From Bacillota bacterium (GTDB lineage: Bacteria; Bacillota; Desulfotomaculia; Desulfotomaculales; Desulforudaceae): DNA of 64,000 nucleotides. A model generated the notes under the pieces. That model was not told the DNA's origin and ran no database searches. It worked only from the letters and a program-made list of their open reading frames with translations. Made by a program: the position numbers and the translations under genes. Position 1 is the stretch's first letter. Each line of letters starts with the position of its first letter. The stretch covers positions 156,746 to 220,745 of the forward strand of contig JBFLXL010000004.1 of the NCBI GenBank assembly GCA_040757205.1, read 5' to 3'. Positions 37,034 to 47,315 of this stretch are shown in pieces.

Positions 37034-38403
37034 TTCCGAGACTCCCCTTTCACGATCCGCCAAACCGGGGCCTTGAGGGCGGCCAGAATGTCACGGGCGA
37101 AGTTCAAGAAACCGGAATACCCGGCGTAGGGGCCGCTCTCCTGCGGAAAGACGGTGAACGGAACCCCAAACTTGTGGGCCAGCCATTTTTCCCGCGTCCC
37201 GCCGGCAATGACGTCCGGACGGTACTGCCGGATGAACCGCAGGACTTCCTCCTCGTTGGCGTCGTCCACCAGCGCCGTCCCGGGGTTCAGGCCGGTCCAA
37301 GCCTCGCGGTAGTCGTTTTGGCACCCGAACTGGCTCCCGGCCGCCACCACCTCCAGGCCCAGGTCGCGATAACCCTTGAGCATGGAACCGAGCCGCGACC
37401 CGCCGAAAAACAGGCCCACCCGCTTGCCCGCGAGTTCTCGCCGGTACCGGTCCAAATCGCCGGCGACCGCCGCCTCTCCCTCCGCGATCAACGCTTCGGC
37501 CTCCGCACGGCAGTCCAGCCACTCCCCGAGCCGGCGCAAAGAGGCGCTGGTTTCCGTCAGTCCGAAAAAGGAACTCTTGCGGTACTCGATCCCGTACCGG
37601 TCCTCCATCTCCTCGGCCAAAAGGCCCCCGGTGCGGCGGCAGTGGATCAGGTTCAACCGCACCCGGTGGGCGCGCGCCAGGCTTTCCACCGAGGCATCGG
37701 CGGTGACGGCGTTCACCACGTTTACGCCGAGCCTCCGGAAGAGCCCCTTGATCACGCGGTAGTCGCCCATCACGTCAAACTCGCCCAGAAGGTTGATGTC
37801 CCGCGGCCCGGGTTCGCCGGGACCGCCAGGTTCGCCGGGACCGCCGCGCCCGATGAAGTGCTCGAGGAACACCCGCGTTCCGATTTCGTGGCCCGCGGCC
37901 TGGTGATAGCCCAGAAAGCCCGGGCAGTGCACCGGGACGCAACGCATGCCGGTGTCCCTTTCGGCCCGGCGGCACACCCGGTCCACGTCGTCCCCGGTGA
38001 TGCCGGGGGCGCAGGTGACGTACACCAAGAGCGCCCGGTGGTCCGGGAAGCGAGCCGCCAGTTCGCGCAGCGCGCTCAAGAGCTTGGCCTCGCCGCCGAA
38101 GATGATCTCGTTCTCGGTCAGGTCGGTCGAAAACACCGGGTACCATTTCTTGCGCACCGTTTCGCCGTAGTAGGCGCACGAAACCGGGCCGTGCACCAGG
38201 TGCAGCACCTGGCGCAACTGGGCCAGGAACCACCGGGCGCCGTAGTAGGCGCAGGACCGCTGGGACATGGCCCCGGGAAGCGTGCGCTGGTCGCAGGCCG
38301 GGATTTGCCGTCCGGGACCGACGCATACCCCGTGGTCCGCCCGGGCGGGGTCGATGAAGGGCACCCGGCCGCTTCCGGCCGCCGGGGTGTTTTTTATCGC
38401 CAT
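37030..38403 (-). CDS. nifE: Nitrogenase cofactor scaffold protein NifE
   Basis: NifE normally pairs with NifN to mature the FeMo cofactor. The 457-residue protein has P-cluster-type cysteines 51 (QRSCAYYGAR), 76 (VHGPVSCAYY) and 131 (VYVTCAPGITGDD), and FGGEAKLLSAL. It lacks the cofactor-ligand histidine region of NifD. A collagen-like insert, GGPGEPGGPGEPGP (residues 187-200), comes from an 18-bp tandem repeat at about 37800-37850. It starts two bases after the nifK stop. No nifN follows. Confidence 0.92.
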   Translation of the reverse strand: MAIKNTPAAGSGRVPFIDPARADHGVCVGPGRQIPACDQRTLPGAMSQRSCAYYGARWFLAQLRQVLHLVHGPVSCAYYGETVRKKWYPVFSTDLTENEIIFGGEAKLLSALRELAARFPDHRALLVYVTCAPGITGDDVDRVCRRAERDTGMRCVPVHCPGFLGYHQAAGHEIGTRVFLEHFIGRGGPGEPGGPGEPGPRDINLLGEFDVMGDYRVIKGLFRRLGVNVVNAVTADASVESLARAHRVRLNLIHCRRTGGLLAEEMEDRYGIEYRKSSFFGLTETSASLRRLGEWLDCRAEAEALIAEGEAAVAGDLDRYRRELAGKRVGLFFGGSRLGSMLKGYRDLGLEVVAAGSQFGCQNDYREAWTGLNPGTALVDDANEEEVLRFIRQYRPDVIAGGTREKWLAHKFGVPFTVFPQESGPYAGYSGFLNFARDILAALKAPVWRIVKGESRN

Positions 38404-38405
38404 AC

Positions 38406-39884
38406 TTAAAGCTGCTGGGTCCGCTCCTCGGGATAGCTCGAATCCAGGATCGCGTTCACCAGGTCGGCCAGCAGCCGTTCCCCCCCTCTGTACCCAACTA
38501 CCGGGCGCTTCTGATAGCCGACCCGGTCGTACACGAAAAGTCCGGTCCGGACCAGCGGGATCCGGAGTTCCCGGGCGATGTCGGCACCCTTGGAATTGCC
38601 GATCAACACCTCCACGGGCATCGTCTTGAGGGTTTCCTCGAATTCGAACAGGTCCGAGCCGTTAAAGACGGCCGGAGTGTGGCCGAACTCACCCGTGAGG
38701 CCCTCGATGTCGGCCGCAAACGTCTTGGTCTGCGTTCCAGAAAGCACCGCCACCGGTTCCATGCCCAGTTCGCACACGAACCGGGTCAGGCCGGTGACCA
38801 GGTCCGGATCGCCGAACAGCGCCACCTTTTTCATCATGGTGTGGTGCAGGGTATCGGCCATGAAGTCGAGCAGCCGGCCGCGTTCGTCACGCAGTGTCTT
38901 GGGCGCCTCGCGCCCGGTGACCCGGGCCAGGCGCTCCAGGAACAGGTCGGTGTTCCGTACTCCGACCGGCACCGGCCCGGCGAACGCCGGGATCTCGAAC
39001 TTTTGCTCCAGGTAGCGGGCCCCGAGCCCGCCCTCGTTCGGGCACAGGGCGAAGGTGGCCATGGAGTTGGCCATGTCCTCGACCTCCTCCACCCGGGTGC
39101 CCCCCTCGGGGTAGTAGGGCAGGGTCTGGGGCGGCATCAGCGGGGTGTCGAACACGTCGCTGATGTCGAACAGGACGTGCGCCGCCACCCCCATCTCCGC
39201 CAGGAGGTGCTTGATCTCCCGGACATCGCCGGGCATCAGCATTCCGGGGATGATGTTCACCCTGTTGTTCGGCCGCGAGTGGTCGGCGGCCAGGGTCTCC
39301 AGGAAGGCCCGGGACGCCCGGTCGTAGCCGGCGACGTGGGAGCCGGCGAAACTCGGGGTGCTGACCAGCACCAGGCGCACCCGGTTGCCGTCTTCCGGAC
39401 CCAACTCGGAAACCAGGCGCTTTTTCGCCACCTTCACAAAACTGGCCATGTCGTCGCCGATGATCTCACTGGAGCAGGTGGTAACCACGGTGACCACCCG
39501 GGGCTTATACCGCACCACCAAGTTCCGGATCCCTTCGGTGAAGTTCTTCCGCCCGCCGAACACGGCGGCGTCCTCGTGGAAAGAGGCGTTGGCGATGCTG
39601 GCCGGCTCCTGGAAGATCCGGCAGAAGGTGTAGCGCACGTAGGTGGTGCAGCCCTGCGCCCCCTGCACGAAGGGCAGGCCCCGGTGCATTCCGAGTCCGG
39701 CGAACATCGCGCCGAAGGGCATGCAGGTCCGCACCGGGTTGACCACGGCCGCGCGGTTGGCCTTGGGCACCAGCGCCGGGTCGCGCGGCACGTACCCGGG
39801 GGTCAACGGCTTTTTCTCGATCTCGAGCTGCCGGTACGTGACGCCTTCGATGGGGATTGGCTCATCGATGCTCGACATGATCAA
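38406..39884 (-). CDS. nifK: Nitrogenase molybdenum-iron protein beta chain
   Basis: NifK forms the alpha2-beta2 dinitrogenase with NifD. The 492-residue protein has P-cluster cysteines 54 (VRTCMPFG), 79 (GAQGCTTY) and 137 (TTCSSEIIGDD). It starts at TTG 39884, seven bases after AAGGAG (or the ATG two codons later), and overlaps nifD by 23 bases with no delta-subunit gene (anfG/vnfG) between. This favours a molybdenum-type enzyme. Confidence 0.94.
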   Translation of the reverse strand: MIMSSIDEPIPIEGVTYRQLEIEKKPLTPGYVPRDPALVPKANRAAVVNPVRTCMPFGAMFAGLGMHRGLPFVQGAQGCTTYVRYTFCRIFQEPASIANASFHEDAAVFGGRKNFTEGIRNLVVRYKPRVVTVVTTCSSEIIGDDMASFVKVAKKRLVSELGPEDGNRVRLVLVSTPSFAGSHVAGYDRASRAFLETLAADHSRPNNRVNIIPGMLMPGDVREIKHLLAEMGVAAHVLFDISDVFDTPLMPPQTLPYYPEGGTRVEEVEDMANSMATFALCPNEGGLGARYLEQKFEIPAFAGPVPVGVRNTDLFLERLARVTGREAPKTLRDERGRLLDFMADTLHHTMMKKVALFGDPDLVTGLTRFVCELGMEPVAVLSGTQTKTFAADIEGLTGEFGHTPAVFNGSDLFEFEETLKTMPVEVLIGNSKGADIARELRIPLVRTGLFVYDRVGYQKRPVVGYRGGERLLADLVNAILDSSYPEERTQQL

Positions 39885-41310
39885 ATACTGTCTCCTTTCC
39901 GTTCACCAGGGTCCAGACCGGTGCGCTCACCGCCTGGTGGATGTCCCGGGCGAAGTTGATGAATCCCACGTATCCGGCGTAGGGTCCCTTCTCGTACGAG
40001 TGGGAGTTTAAGGTCGGGATGCCCATCTTGCGGCCCAAGTATTTTTCTTTCAGGCCGCACAGGAACAGGTCGGGCCTGTAGCTTTCCAGCATCTCCTCGA
40101 GCTCGAATTCGTTGGGGTTGTCGATGATCAGCACCCCGTCGCCGGCCCGGGCGTTGATTTTCTCGTAGTCGTCCTCGTGGGCGAAGGTGCAGGCCCCGGC
40201 CACCACCCTCATCTCGAGTTCCTCGAGCAGTTTTATCCAGTGCCAAACCCGCGGGCCGCCCACGTAGATCGCCACCGTCTTGCCGGCCAGCCGCCGCCGG
40301 TACCAGTCCAGGGCCGGCTGGAGGCGTGCCGTCTCTCTTGCGACGACCTGTTCCGCCCGCTCCTCCATCCCAAAGTGGCCGGCGATCCTGCGCAGGGCCT
40401 TGTTGGTCTGCTGAATACCGAAGAACGACGCCGTGACGTAGGGAAGGTCGTAGCCTTCTTTGATCAAGTCCGCGATGTAGGTCGCCGACCGCTGGCAGTG
40501 CACCACATTGAGCTTGGCATCCGGCAGCCGGACCAGGTCCGTCATCCGGGCGTTACCGGTAAAGGTGCCCAGTACGCGCATCCCGATGCTCTCCAAAAGC
40601 GGCAGGATCACCTTAAGGTCCCAGTCCATGTTGTACTCCCCGACCAAGGCGATGTCGTACGGTGTGCGCTCCTCCTCGGGGGTGATCAGTTCCGGTCGCT
40701 TGCGCCGGATCTCGTTGATCTGTCCGAACAACTGCCGGTTCGCCACGTGGTGCCCCTTGGACTGGCTCACCCCGGAACAGCCGGGCGCCTCGGCAAAGAA
40801 CACCAGCCTGCCGGTCTCCTGCTCGATTTGTTTGGCCACCGGCCCGATATCGTCTCCGATCAGACCGGAGGTGCAAGTGGTGTACATGATGACCCCCGCC
40901 GCTTCCGGGAATAGCTTTATCGACTCCAACGCCGTCTTTAGAAGTTTCTTGCTGCCGCCAAAGACCACGTCCTTTTCCTCCATATCGGTCACCACGCAGT
41001 AGCGCCGGTTAAACGCTACGTTGTCGAGCCTCCCGGGCCCGGACCAAGCATATTGGTCCGACAAGTGCCGGCGTGTCGCCCAAGTGTAGTAGGCACATCC
41101 TACCGGGGCGTGCACGATCTGAATGGCGTCGGTGATCGGTCCGCCCACAACCCCGCGGGCGCCGGCGAACGCGCACCCGCGCTCGGTCATATCCCCCGGG
41201 ATGGTGTTCACGTTGCACCGCGGGACGAGCGGGTTTTTGCAGTCGGTAATGTACGTGTGCTTATCCCGCTCCGGGATCGACTCATTGCACTTGAGCCTTA
41301 CAAACGGCAT
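39862..41310 (-). CDS. nifD: Nitrogenase molybdenum-iron protein alpha chain
   Basis: NifD carries the catalytic cofactor. The 482-residue protein has P-cluster cysteines 46 (ERGCAFAG), 72 (APVGCAYY) and 146 (TTCTSG), the cofactor ligands Cys272 (VVHCQRS) and His437 (NSHSYEKGPYAGY), and the catalytic Gln/His pair in VSQSKGHHVAN. Text around the ligands differs from classical NifD (HCYRSMNYI and HSWDYSGPY), so it belongs to a divergent lineage. It follows nifI2 with a GGGGGGAG ribosome-binding site. Confidence 0.94.
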   Translation of the reverse strand: MPFVRLKCNESIPERDKHTYITDCKNPLVPRCNVNTIPGDMTERGCAFAGARGVVGGPITDAIQIVHAPVGCAYYTWATRRHLSDQYAWSGPGRLDNVAFNRRYCVVTDMEEKDVVFGGSKKLLKTALESIKLFPEAAGVIMYTTCTSGLIGDDIGPVAKQIEQETGRLVFFAEAPGCSGVSQSKGHHVANRQLFGQINEIRRKRPELITPEEERTPYDIALVGEYNMDWDLKVILPLLESIGMRVLGTFTGNARMTDLVRLPDAKLNVVHCQRSATYIADLIKEGYDLPYVTASFFGIQQTNKALRRIAGHFGMEERAEQVVARETARLQPALDWYRRRLAGKTVAIYVGGPRVWHWIKLLEELEMRVVAGACTFAHEDDYEKINARAGDGVLIIDNPNEFELEEMLESYRPDLFLCGLKEKYLGRKMGIPTLNSHSYEKGPYAGYVGFINFARDIHQAVSAPVWTLVNGKETVFDHVEHR

Positions 41311-41333
41311 CGGTCTCCCCCCTTCGGTTTTGG

Positions 41334-41699
41334 TTAGACCAGCGCCTGGTCGCCTTTCTCGCCGGTCCGTATCCGGTAGGATTCTTCGACCGGACAGATG
41401 AAGATCCGCCCGTCTCCGATTTCGCCCGTCCGGTTCACCCGGATCAGGGCGGCGACCACCTCGGCCGCGTCCCGGTCCGGCACCACCAGGCTGAGCATGC
41501 GTTTGGGGATCCAGCGCATGCCACCCTCCGGGGCGACCAGTCCGGCCGGCAGTTCAAAAGTCACCTCCGCCGCCAGGCCCTTTTGCTTGCCGCGGCCGAG
41601 GACCTTCGCCGCCGTGAGGGACGGAAAGCCGATTCTCGCCAGTTCTTCCTTGGTGGCCTGCATCTTGTTCGGCCGGATTACCGCGATGATTTCCTTCAT
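41334..41699 (-). CDS. nifI2: Nitrogen regulatory PII-like protein NifI2
   Basis: NifI1 and NifI2 form a complex that binds dinitrogenase and switches it off when ammonium is present, relieved by 2-oxoglutarate and ATP. The 121-residue protein has the PII fold (KEIIAVIRPNKM, RTGEIGDGRIFICPVEE) and the longer loop with EGGMRWIPKRML typical of NifI2. Its position between nifI1 and nifD is the family rule in archaea and clostridia. Confidence 0.9.
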   Translation of the reverse strand: MKEIIAVIRPNKMQATKEELARIGFPSLTAAKVLGRGKQKGLAAEVTFELPAGLVAPEGGMRWIPKRMLSLVVPDRDAAEVVAALIRVNRTGEIGDGRIFICPVEESYRIRTGEKGDQALV

Positions 41700-41714
41700 T
41701 TCTCCGCCTCCCTC

Positions 41715-41790
41715 GCGCCCTTATAGCTCTCTCGCACCCTTACAGCTCTCTTGCGCCCTTACAGCTCTCTGGCGCCCTTACAACTCTCTG
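41715..41790. repeat. 19-bp tandem repeat spanning the nifI1 stop codon
   Basis: Four complete units run 41715-41733, 41734-41752, 41753-41771 and 41772-41790, each close to GCGCCCTTACAGCTCTCT plus one base. Each unit carries a copy of the last four codons and TAA of nifI1. They fill the nifI1-nifI2 gap. Confidence 0.85.
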
Positions 41791-42095
41791 GCGCCGGTAC
41801 GGATAGTGTAGGCTTGTTCCACGGGACTGACGAAGACTTTCCCGTCCCCGAAGTTCCCGGTCCGGGCCGCCTGGCCGATGATCTCCACGGCCCGCGCCAC
41901 GTGCTCGTCCTGCACCACCAGCCACAGCATCGCCTTCGGCAACTCGTCGTAGTAGACACTGCCCATGCGCAGGCCCATTTGCTTGCCGCGCCCGGCGACG
42001 TCCATTTTGGTGAGGGCCGAAAACCCGGCCCCGGCCAGGGCTTGGGCCACTTCCTCGGCCCGCTCCGGCCGGACCACGGCGGTGATCTTCTTCAA
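41778..42095 (-). CDS. nifI1: Nitrogen regulatory PII-like protein NifI1
   Basis: The 105-residue PII homologue has KKITAVVRPERAEE, the shortened T-loop (GKQMGLRMGSVYYDELPKAM) typical of NifI1, and RTGNFGDGKVFVSPVEQ. It starts directly after nifH. Its last residues (GAREL) are encoded inside the 19-bp repeat. Confidence 0.9.
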   Translation of the reverse strand: MKKITAVVRPERAEEVAQALAGAGFSALTKMDVAGRGKQMGLRMGSVYYDELPKAMLWLVVQDEHVARAVEIIGQAARTGNFGDGKVFVSPVEQAYTIRTGAREL

Positions 42096-42962
<867 letters not shown>

Positions 42963-43024
42963 TTAAGGGTCAAGACAGGGTCAGGATAATAACTTAAAAC
43001 ACTTGCCGCTCGGACCTCCCCCCG

Positions 43025-43049
43025 AAAAAGGGGGACAGTCCCCCTTTTT
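43025..43049. repeat. 25-bp perfect palindrome upstream of nifH
   Basis: AAAAAGGGGGAC-A-GTCCCCCTTTTT is fully symmetric and belongs to the same family as those at 20394 and 30205. It lies between amtB and nifH and, with its U-run, could end the amtB transcript or attenuate entry into nifH. Confidence 0.8.
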
Positions 43050-43112
43050 CCTCCCGGTGGCGGCGAGGAATCGTCGTGGGCGCGGCCCTCGCCTTACCCC
43101 GGCCGGAAATAG

Positions 43113-43155
43113 GGAGGCCCCTGCGCCAAACGCCACCGTCCGGACAGGGGCCTCC
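43113..43155 (-). other. Hairpin after amtB
   Basis: GGAGGCCCCTG and CAGGGGCCTCC form an 11-bp stem with a 21-base loop, 37 bases past the amtB stop. It has no U-run, so it may protect the mRNA end rather than terminate by itself. Confidence 0.45.
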
Positions 43156-43191
43156 TCGCCCCGGTATTCTGTTTTACACCGAGCACTTCGG

Positions 43192-44589
43192 TCAAGAGCG
43201 CGCGCCGGACGGGGCCGGGGCCTCGCTTCGGACCGTCGCCGGGATTCCCGGCGGTTCGCGGTACAGCACCCCGCCGCCCACGTAGTCGCTGTAGCCGTCC
43301 TCGCCGTGCTGCGCGATGTCCAGACCGGTGTCCTCGGCGTCCGCGCTTGCCCTAAGCGGCACGAACACGCCCACGAGCTTCAGGAGGACGAAAGTGGCCA
43401 GGCCCACGAAGACGATGGTGGCCACCACGCCGATCGCCTGGATGCCGAGCTGCGCCGGGTTGCCGGCCAAAAGACCGTCCACGCCGCCGACCGCGGCGGT
43501 GGCGAAGACGCCGGTCGCCAGGGCGCCCCAGATGCCGCCCACGCCGTGGATGCCGAAAACGTCCAGCGAGTCGTCATAGCCGAGTCTGTGCTTCAGAATC
43601 GTCACGGCGACAAAGCAGAACAGCCCGCCGCCGAAGCCGATGGCGATCGCCGCCAGAGGCGTCACGAAACCGGCGGCCGGAGTGATCGCCACCAGACCGG
43701 CGATGCAGCCCGACGCCGTGCCCAGGATGGTCGGCTTGCCGTGCCGCAGCCAATCGGCGAAGGCCCAGGTCATGGCCGCCGTCGCCGCGGCGATCTGGGT
43801 CACCACGAAGGCGTTCGCGGCCCGCGCACCCGCCTCCAGCGCGCTGCCGGCGTTGAAACCGAACCAGCCGAACCAGAGCAGAGCCGCCCCCAGCAGCACC
43901 ATCGGCAGGTGATGCGGCGGCATCGGCCGCTTCCCGAAGCCCCGGCGCGCCCCGAGCACCAGGCAGCCGACCAGGCCGGCGACGCCCGAACTGATGTGCA
44001 CCACCTTGCCACCGGCGAAGTCCAGCACCCCCAGCCCGGCCATCCAGCCGCCGCCCCAAATCCAATGGCAGAGCGGGGAGTAGACGACGGTCGCCCAGAG
44101 CACCCCGAAAATCACCCAGGCGGAAAACCGCATCCGTTCGGCATAAGCGCCGGAAATCAGGGCCACCGTCAGAGCCGCGAACATCATCTGGAATACCGCG
44201 AAGGCGCCGTGCGGCAGGGTGTACACGACGTCCGCCCCCACACCCTTAAACCCCAGGAAGTCCAAGGAACCGATCAGACCGGCGGTGCCGGGGCCGAACG
44301 CCAGGGAATAACCCCACAACACCCACACCACGGTGATCAGCCCAAGCATCGCAAAACTCATCATCAACGTGTTCACCACGTTCTTCCGCGAAACCATGCC
44401 GCCGTAAAACAGGGCCAGACCGGGAATCATCAACATTACCAGCGCGGCCGAAATCAAAACGAAACCGGTGTCGGCCGGGCTCGCCGCCGCTTCGCCAGCC
44501 AGGGCCAGGCCGGGAACCGCCGTCAGTGCGGCCGTGAGCGGCAGGATCACCCGCCAGCGCAAACGCCCCTTAATTCCCTGTACCCGCAT
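43192..44589 (-). CDS. amtB: Ammonium transporter AmtB
   Basis: The 465-residue protein has a cleavable signal peptide (to about GLALAGEA) followed by eleven membrane spans. Channel landmarks include ADTGFVLISAALVMLMIPGLALFYGGM, NVVNTLMMSF, the twin-histidine segments FGIHGVGGIWG and SPLCHWIWGGGW, and WFGFNAGSA. ATG 44587-44589 is chosen; the open frame extends 32 codons upstream without homology. It lies between glnK and nifH, so ammonium uptake, its regulator and nitrogen fixation form one block. Confidence 0.94.
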   Translation of the reverse strand: MRVQGIKGRLRWRVILPLTAALTAVPGLALAGEAAASPADTGFVLISAALVMLMIPGLALFYGGMVSRKNVVNTLMMSFAMLGLITVVWVLWGYSLAFGPGTAGLIGSLDFLGFKGVGADVVYTLPHGAFAVFQMMFAALTVALISGAYAERMRFSAWVIFGVLWATVVYSPLCHWIWGGGWMAGLGVLDFAGGKVVHISSGVAGLVGCLVLGARRGFGKRPMPPHHLPMVLLGAALLWFGWFGFNAGSALEAGARAANAFVVTQIAAATAAMTWAFADWLRHGKPTILGTASGCIAGLVAITPAAGFVTPLAAIAIGFGGGLFCFVAVTILKHRLGYDDSLDVFGIHGVGGIWGALATGVFATAAVGGVDGLLAGNPAQLGIQAIGVVATIVFVGLATFVLLKLVGVFVPLRASADAEDTGLDIAQHGEDGYSDYVGGGVLYREPPGIPATVRSEAPAPSGARS

Positions 44590-44724
44590 CGTGCCTTCAA
44601 CTCCTTTTTCAGATGCCCGGGAATGATCCCTGTCCGGAAAACAAGGCACCCCGGGGGATTTAATGGTTCTACCAATTGGTTCCACCGCCGAGGCGCCGTT
44701 GCCTGCTTTAAAGTTCGGTGACTG

Positions 44725-45066
<342 letters not shown>

Positions 45067-45245
45067 TCACCTCCTTTCGTTCGACCGTCGCGGAGGCCGG
45101 CCACCCGCCCGGTCCTGGAAAACAGATAGACGCCCCCCAAAAGAAGGGCGCCGCTGGCCTGATTTCGATACCTCAGTGTATCGCCGGTATGTGATTACGC
45201 CGTAATTGTATCCGCCGCTCCGGCCTTCGTCAAGCCTCTCCGGCA

Positions 45246-45470
45246 ATGAATCCTGTATACAATCTATGCTATGGAGCTATAGCTATGGAATTATTTCCCG
45301 CGGTATTGCCCAGCCAGGGCAATGTCAAGTCGCCGCTCTCCCCCGTAAGATGGGGAAGAACCGAAAGACTTTTAATAACTCAAGGCAACGGCGCCACGAG
45401 TTCAAGAGTTCTGAGCGGAACTCGTCGTGGCGCTGTTTCTTGTGCTTTTAGAAAGGGGGAACCACTGCAG
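45246..45470 (+). promoter_or_regulatory. Structured 5' leader of asnB, possible attenuator
   Basis: Three hairpins can be drawn. ATTGCCC/GGGCAAT lies at 45304-45322, CCCC/GGGG near 45341-45356, and a long stem with GCGCCACGA/TCGTGGCGC at 45390-45434 is followed by GTTTCTTGTGCTTTT. The last looks like an intrinsic terminator 30 bases before the asnB start. I do not recognise a T-box core or any other known riboswitch consensus. Confidence 0.45.
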
Positions 45471-47315
45471 ATGTGCGGCCTCGCCGGCTGGATCGATTGG
45501 GAGCGGGACCTCGGCCGGGAACGCCCGGTGATCGCGAAAATGACCGCGACCCTAACCCCCCGGGGGCCGGACGCCTCCGGTTTCTGGCTTTCGGAGCACG
45601 CGGCCCTCGGTCACCGGCGCCTGATCGTGGTGGACCCGGAAGGAGGGGGCCAGCCCATGGTCCGCCGGCGCGGGGAACGCAAGTACGTCCTGGTTTACAA
45701 CGGCGAACTCTACAACACCCCCGAACTGCGCCGGGACCTGGAGGCACGCGGGCACGTTTTCCGCGGCCATTCGGACACCGAGGCGCTGCTGCTGGCCTAC
45801 ATCGAGTGGGGCGCGGACTGTCTCCCCCGTTTAAACGGCATTTTCGCCTTCGCGGTCTGGAATGCGTCCGACCAGACGCTCTTCCTGGCCCGCGACCGGA
45901 TGGGCGTCAAGCCTCTTTTCTACAGCGTGCAAGGCAAGGCGTTCCTGTTCGGTTCGGAGCAAAAGGCCATCCTGGCCCACCGGTCCGTGCGGGCGGAGGT
46001 GGACGCCGAGGGGCTGGCCGAGGTGTTCGCGCTCGGCCCGGCCCGCACCCCGGGGCACGGGGTGTTTCGCGGCCTCTCGGAACTCAAGCCCGCACACTGC
46101 CTTTTTCTCGACCGGAACGGCGTCCGCATCCGGCGTTACTGGGCGTTGGAGAGCCGCCCCCACACCGACGATCCGGCGGCCACCGCGGCCACGGTGCGCG
46201 CCCTGCTGCGGGATTCCGTGGAGCGCCAGTTGGTCGCCGATGTGCCCGTGTGCACGCTGCTTTCGGGCGGCCTGGACTCCAGCGCGCTGACCGCCTTCGC
46301 CGCCGGCGCCTTCGCGAAGAACGGCCGGGGCCCGGTGCACACCTACTCCATCGATTTCGTGGACAACGAGCGGTATTTTCGCCCGAACCGGTTCCAGCCC
46401 GACGCGGATTCCGCCTGGGTGGGCCTGGTTTCGGACCGGCTGGGCACCGTTCACCATCCGGTGTGGGCCGACACCCCGGAACTGTTGGACACCCTGGGCC
46501 CGGCCGTCCAGGCCCGCGACCTGCCCGGCATGGCGGACATCGATACCTCGCTCTACCTGTTCTGCCGGGAGATCAAGAAGGAGTTCACCGTGGCGCTGTC
46601 GGGCGAGTGCGCCGATGAAGTGTTCGGCGGCTACCCGTGGTTCCACCGGGAGGAGGACCTTGCGGCCGGGACCTTCCCCTGGTCCCGCTCCACCGGGGCG
46701 CGGATGCGCCTCTTGCAGCCGGAACTGGCCCGGGCGCTTTGCCCGGAGGAATACGTGGCCGCCCGGTACGCCGAAACCCTGGCCGAGGTGCCCCGCCTGC
46801 CCGGCGAGGACCCGGCCGAGTCCCGGCGGCGCGAGATGTTCTACTTGAACCTCATGTGGTTCATGACCACGCTTTTGGACCGCAAGGACCGCATGAGCAT
46901 GGCCGCCGGCCTGGAGGTGCGGGTGCCTTTTTGCGACCACCGCCTGGTGGAGTACGTGTGGAACATCCCCTGGGGCATGAAGACGTGGGGCGGGTGGGAA
47001 AAGGGCATCCTGCGGCTGGCCCTGGACGGCGTCGTTCCCCCGGAGGTGCTCCACCGGCGCAAAAGCCCTTACCCAAAGACCCACCACCCCGGCTACCTGA
47101 AGGCGGTGCGGGCGAAACTCCGGCAGGTGCTGGACGATCCGGCCTCACCCTTGCCCGCGCTCCTCGACACCGCCTACGTCCGGGAACTGCTCCGAACGGA
47201 CGGTTCCCCGTCCGGCGCCACCTGGTTCGGGCAACTGATGGCCGGCCCGCAGCTCTTCGCCTACCTCTGCCAGGTCGACGCCTGGCTGCGTGGGTACCGG
47301 GTGACCATCCGGTAG
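45471..47315 (+). CDS. asnB: Asparagine synthase (glutamine-hydrolysing)
   Basis: AsnB makes asparagine from aspartate, glutamine and ATP. The 614-residue protein begins MCGLAGWID, with the catalytic Cys of the N-terminal amidohydrolase domain. This is followed by GHRRLIVVD, YNGELYN and the synthetase domain with LLSGGLDSSAL and SGECADEVFGGYPWF. ATG 45471 is fixed by the need for an N-terminal Cys2. It is transcribed away from glnK-amtB. Its last 22 bases are repeated downstream. Confidence 0.94.
   Translation: MCGLAGWIDWERDLGRERPVIAKMTATLTPRGPDASGFWLSEHAALGHRRLIVVDPEGGGQPMVRRRGERKYVLVYNGELYNTPELRRDLEARGHVFRGHSDTEALLLAYIEWGADCLPRLNGIFAFAVWNASDQTLFLARDRMGVKPLFYSVQGKAFLFGSEQKAILAHRSVRAEVDAEGLAEVFALGPARTPGHGVFRGLSELKPAHCLFLDRNGVRIRRYWALESRPHTDDPAATAATVRALLRDSVERQLVADVPVCTLLSGGLDSSALTAFAAGAFAKNGRGPVHTYSIDFVDNERYFRPNRFQPDADSAWVGLVSDRLGTVHHPVWADTPELLDTLGPAVQARDLPGMADIDTSLYLFCREIKKEFTVALSGECADEVFGGYPWFHREEDLAAGTFPWSRSTGARMRLLQPELARALCPEEYVAARYAETLAEVPRLPGEDPAESRRREMFYLNLMWFMTTLLDRKDRMSMAAGLEVRVPFCDHRLVEYVWNIPWGMKTWGGWEKGILRLALDGVVPPEVLHRRKSPYPKTHHPGYLKAVRAKLRQVLDDPASPLPALLDTAYVRELLRTDGSPSGATWFGQLMAGPQLFAYLCQVDAWLRGYRVTIR

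Noticed and set aside
45246..45470. T-box riboswitch before asnB
   Set aside because: No AGGGTGGNACCGCG-type T-box sequence precedes the terminator. Reported only as an unclassified leader.
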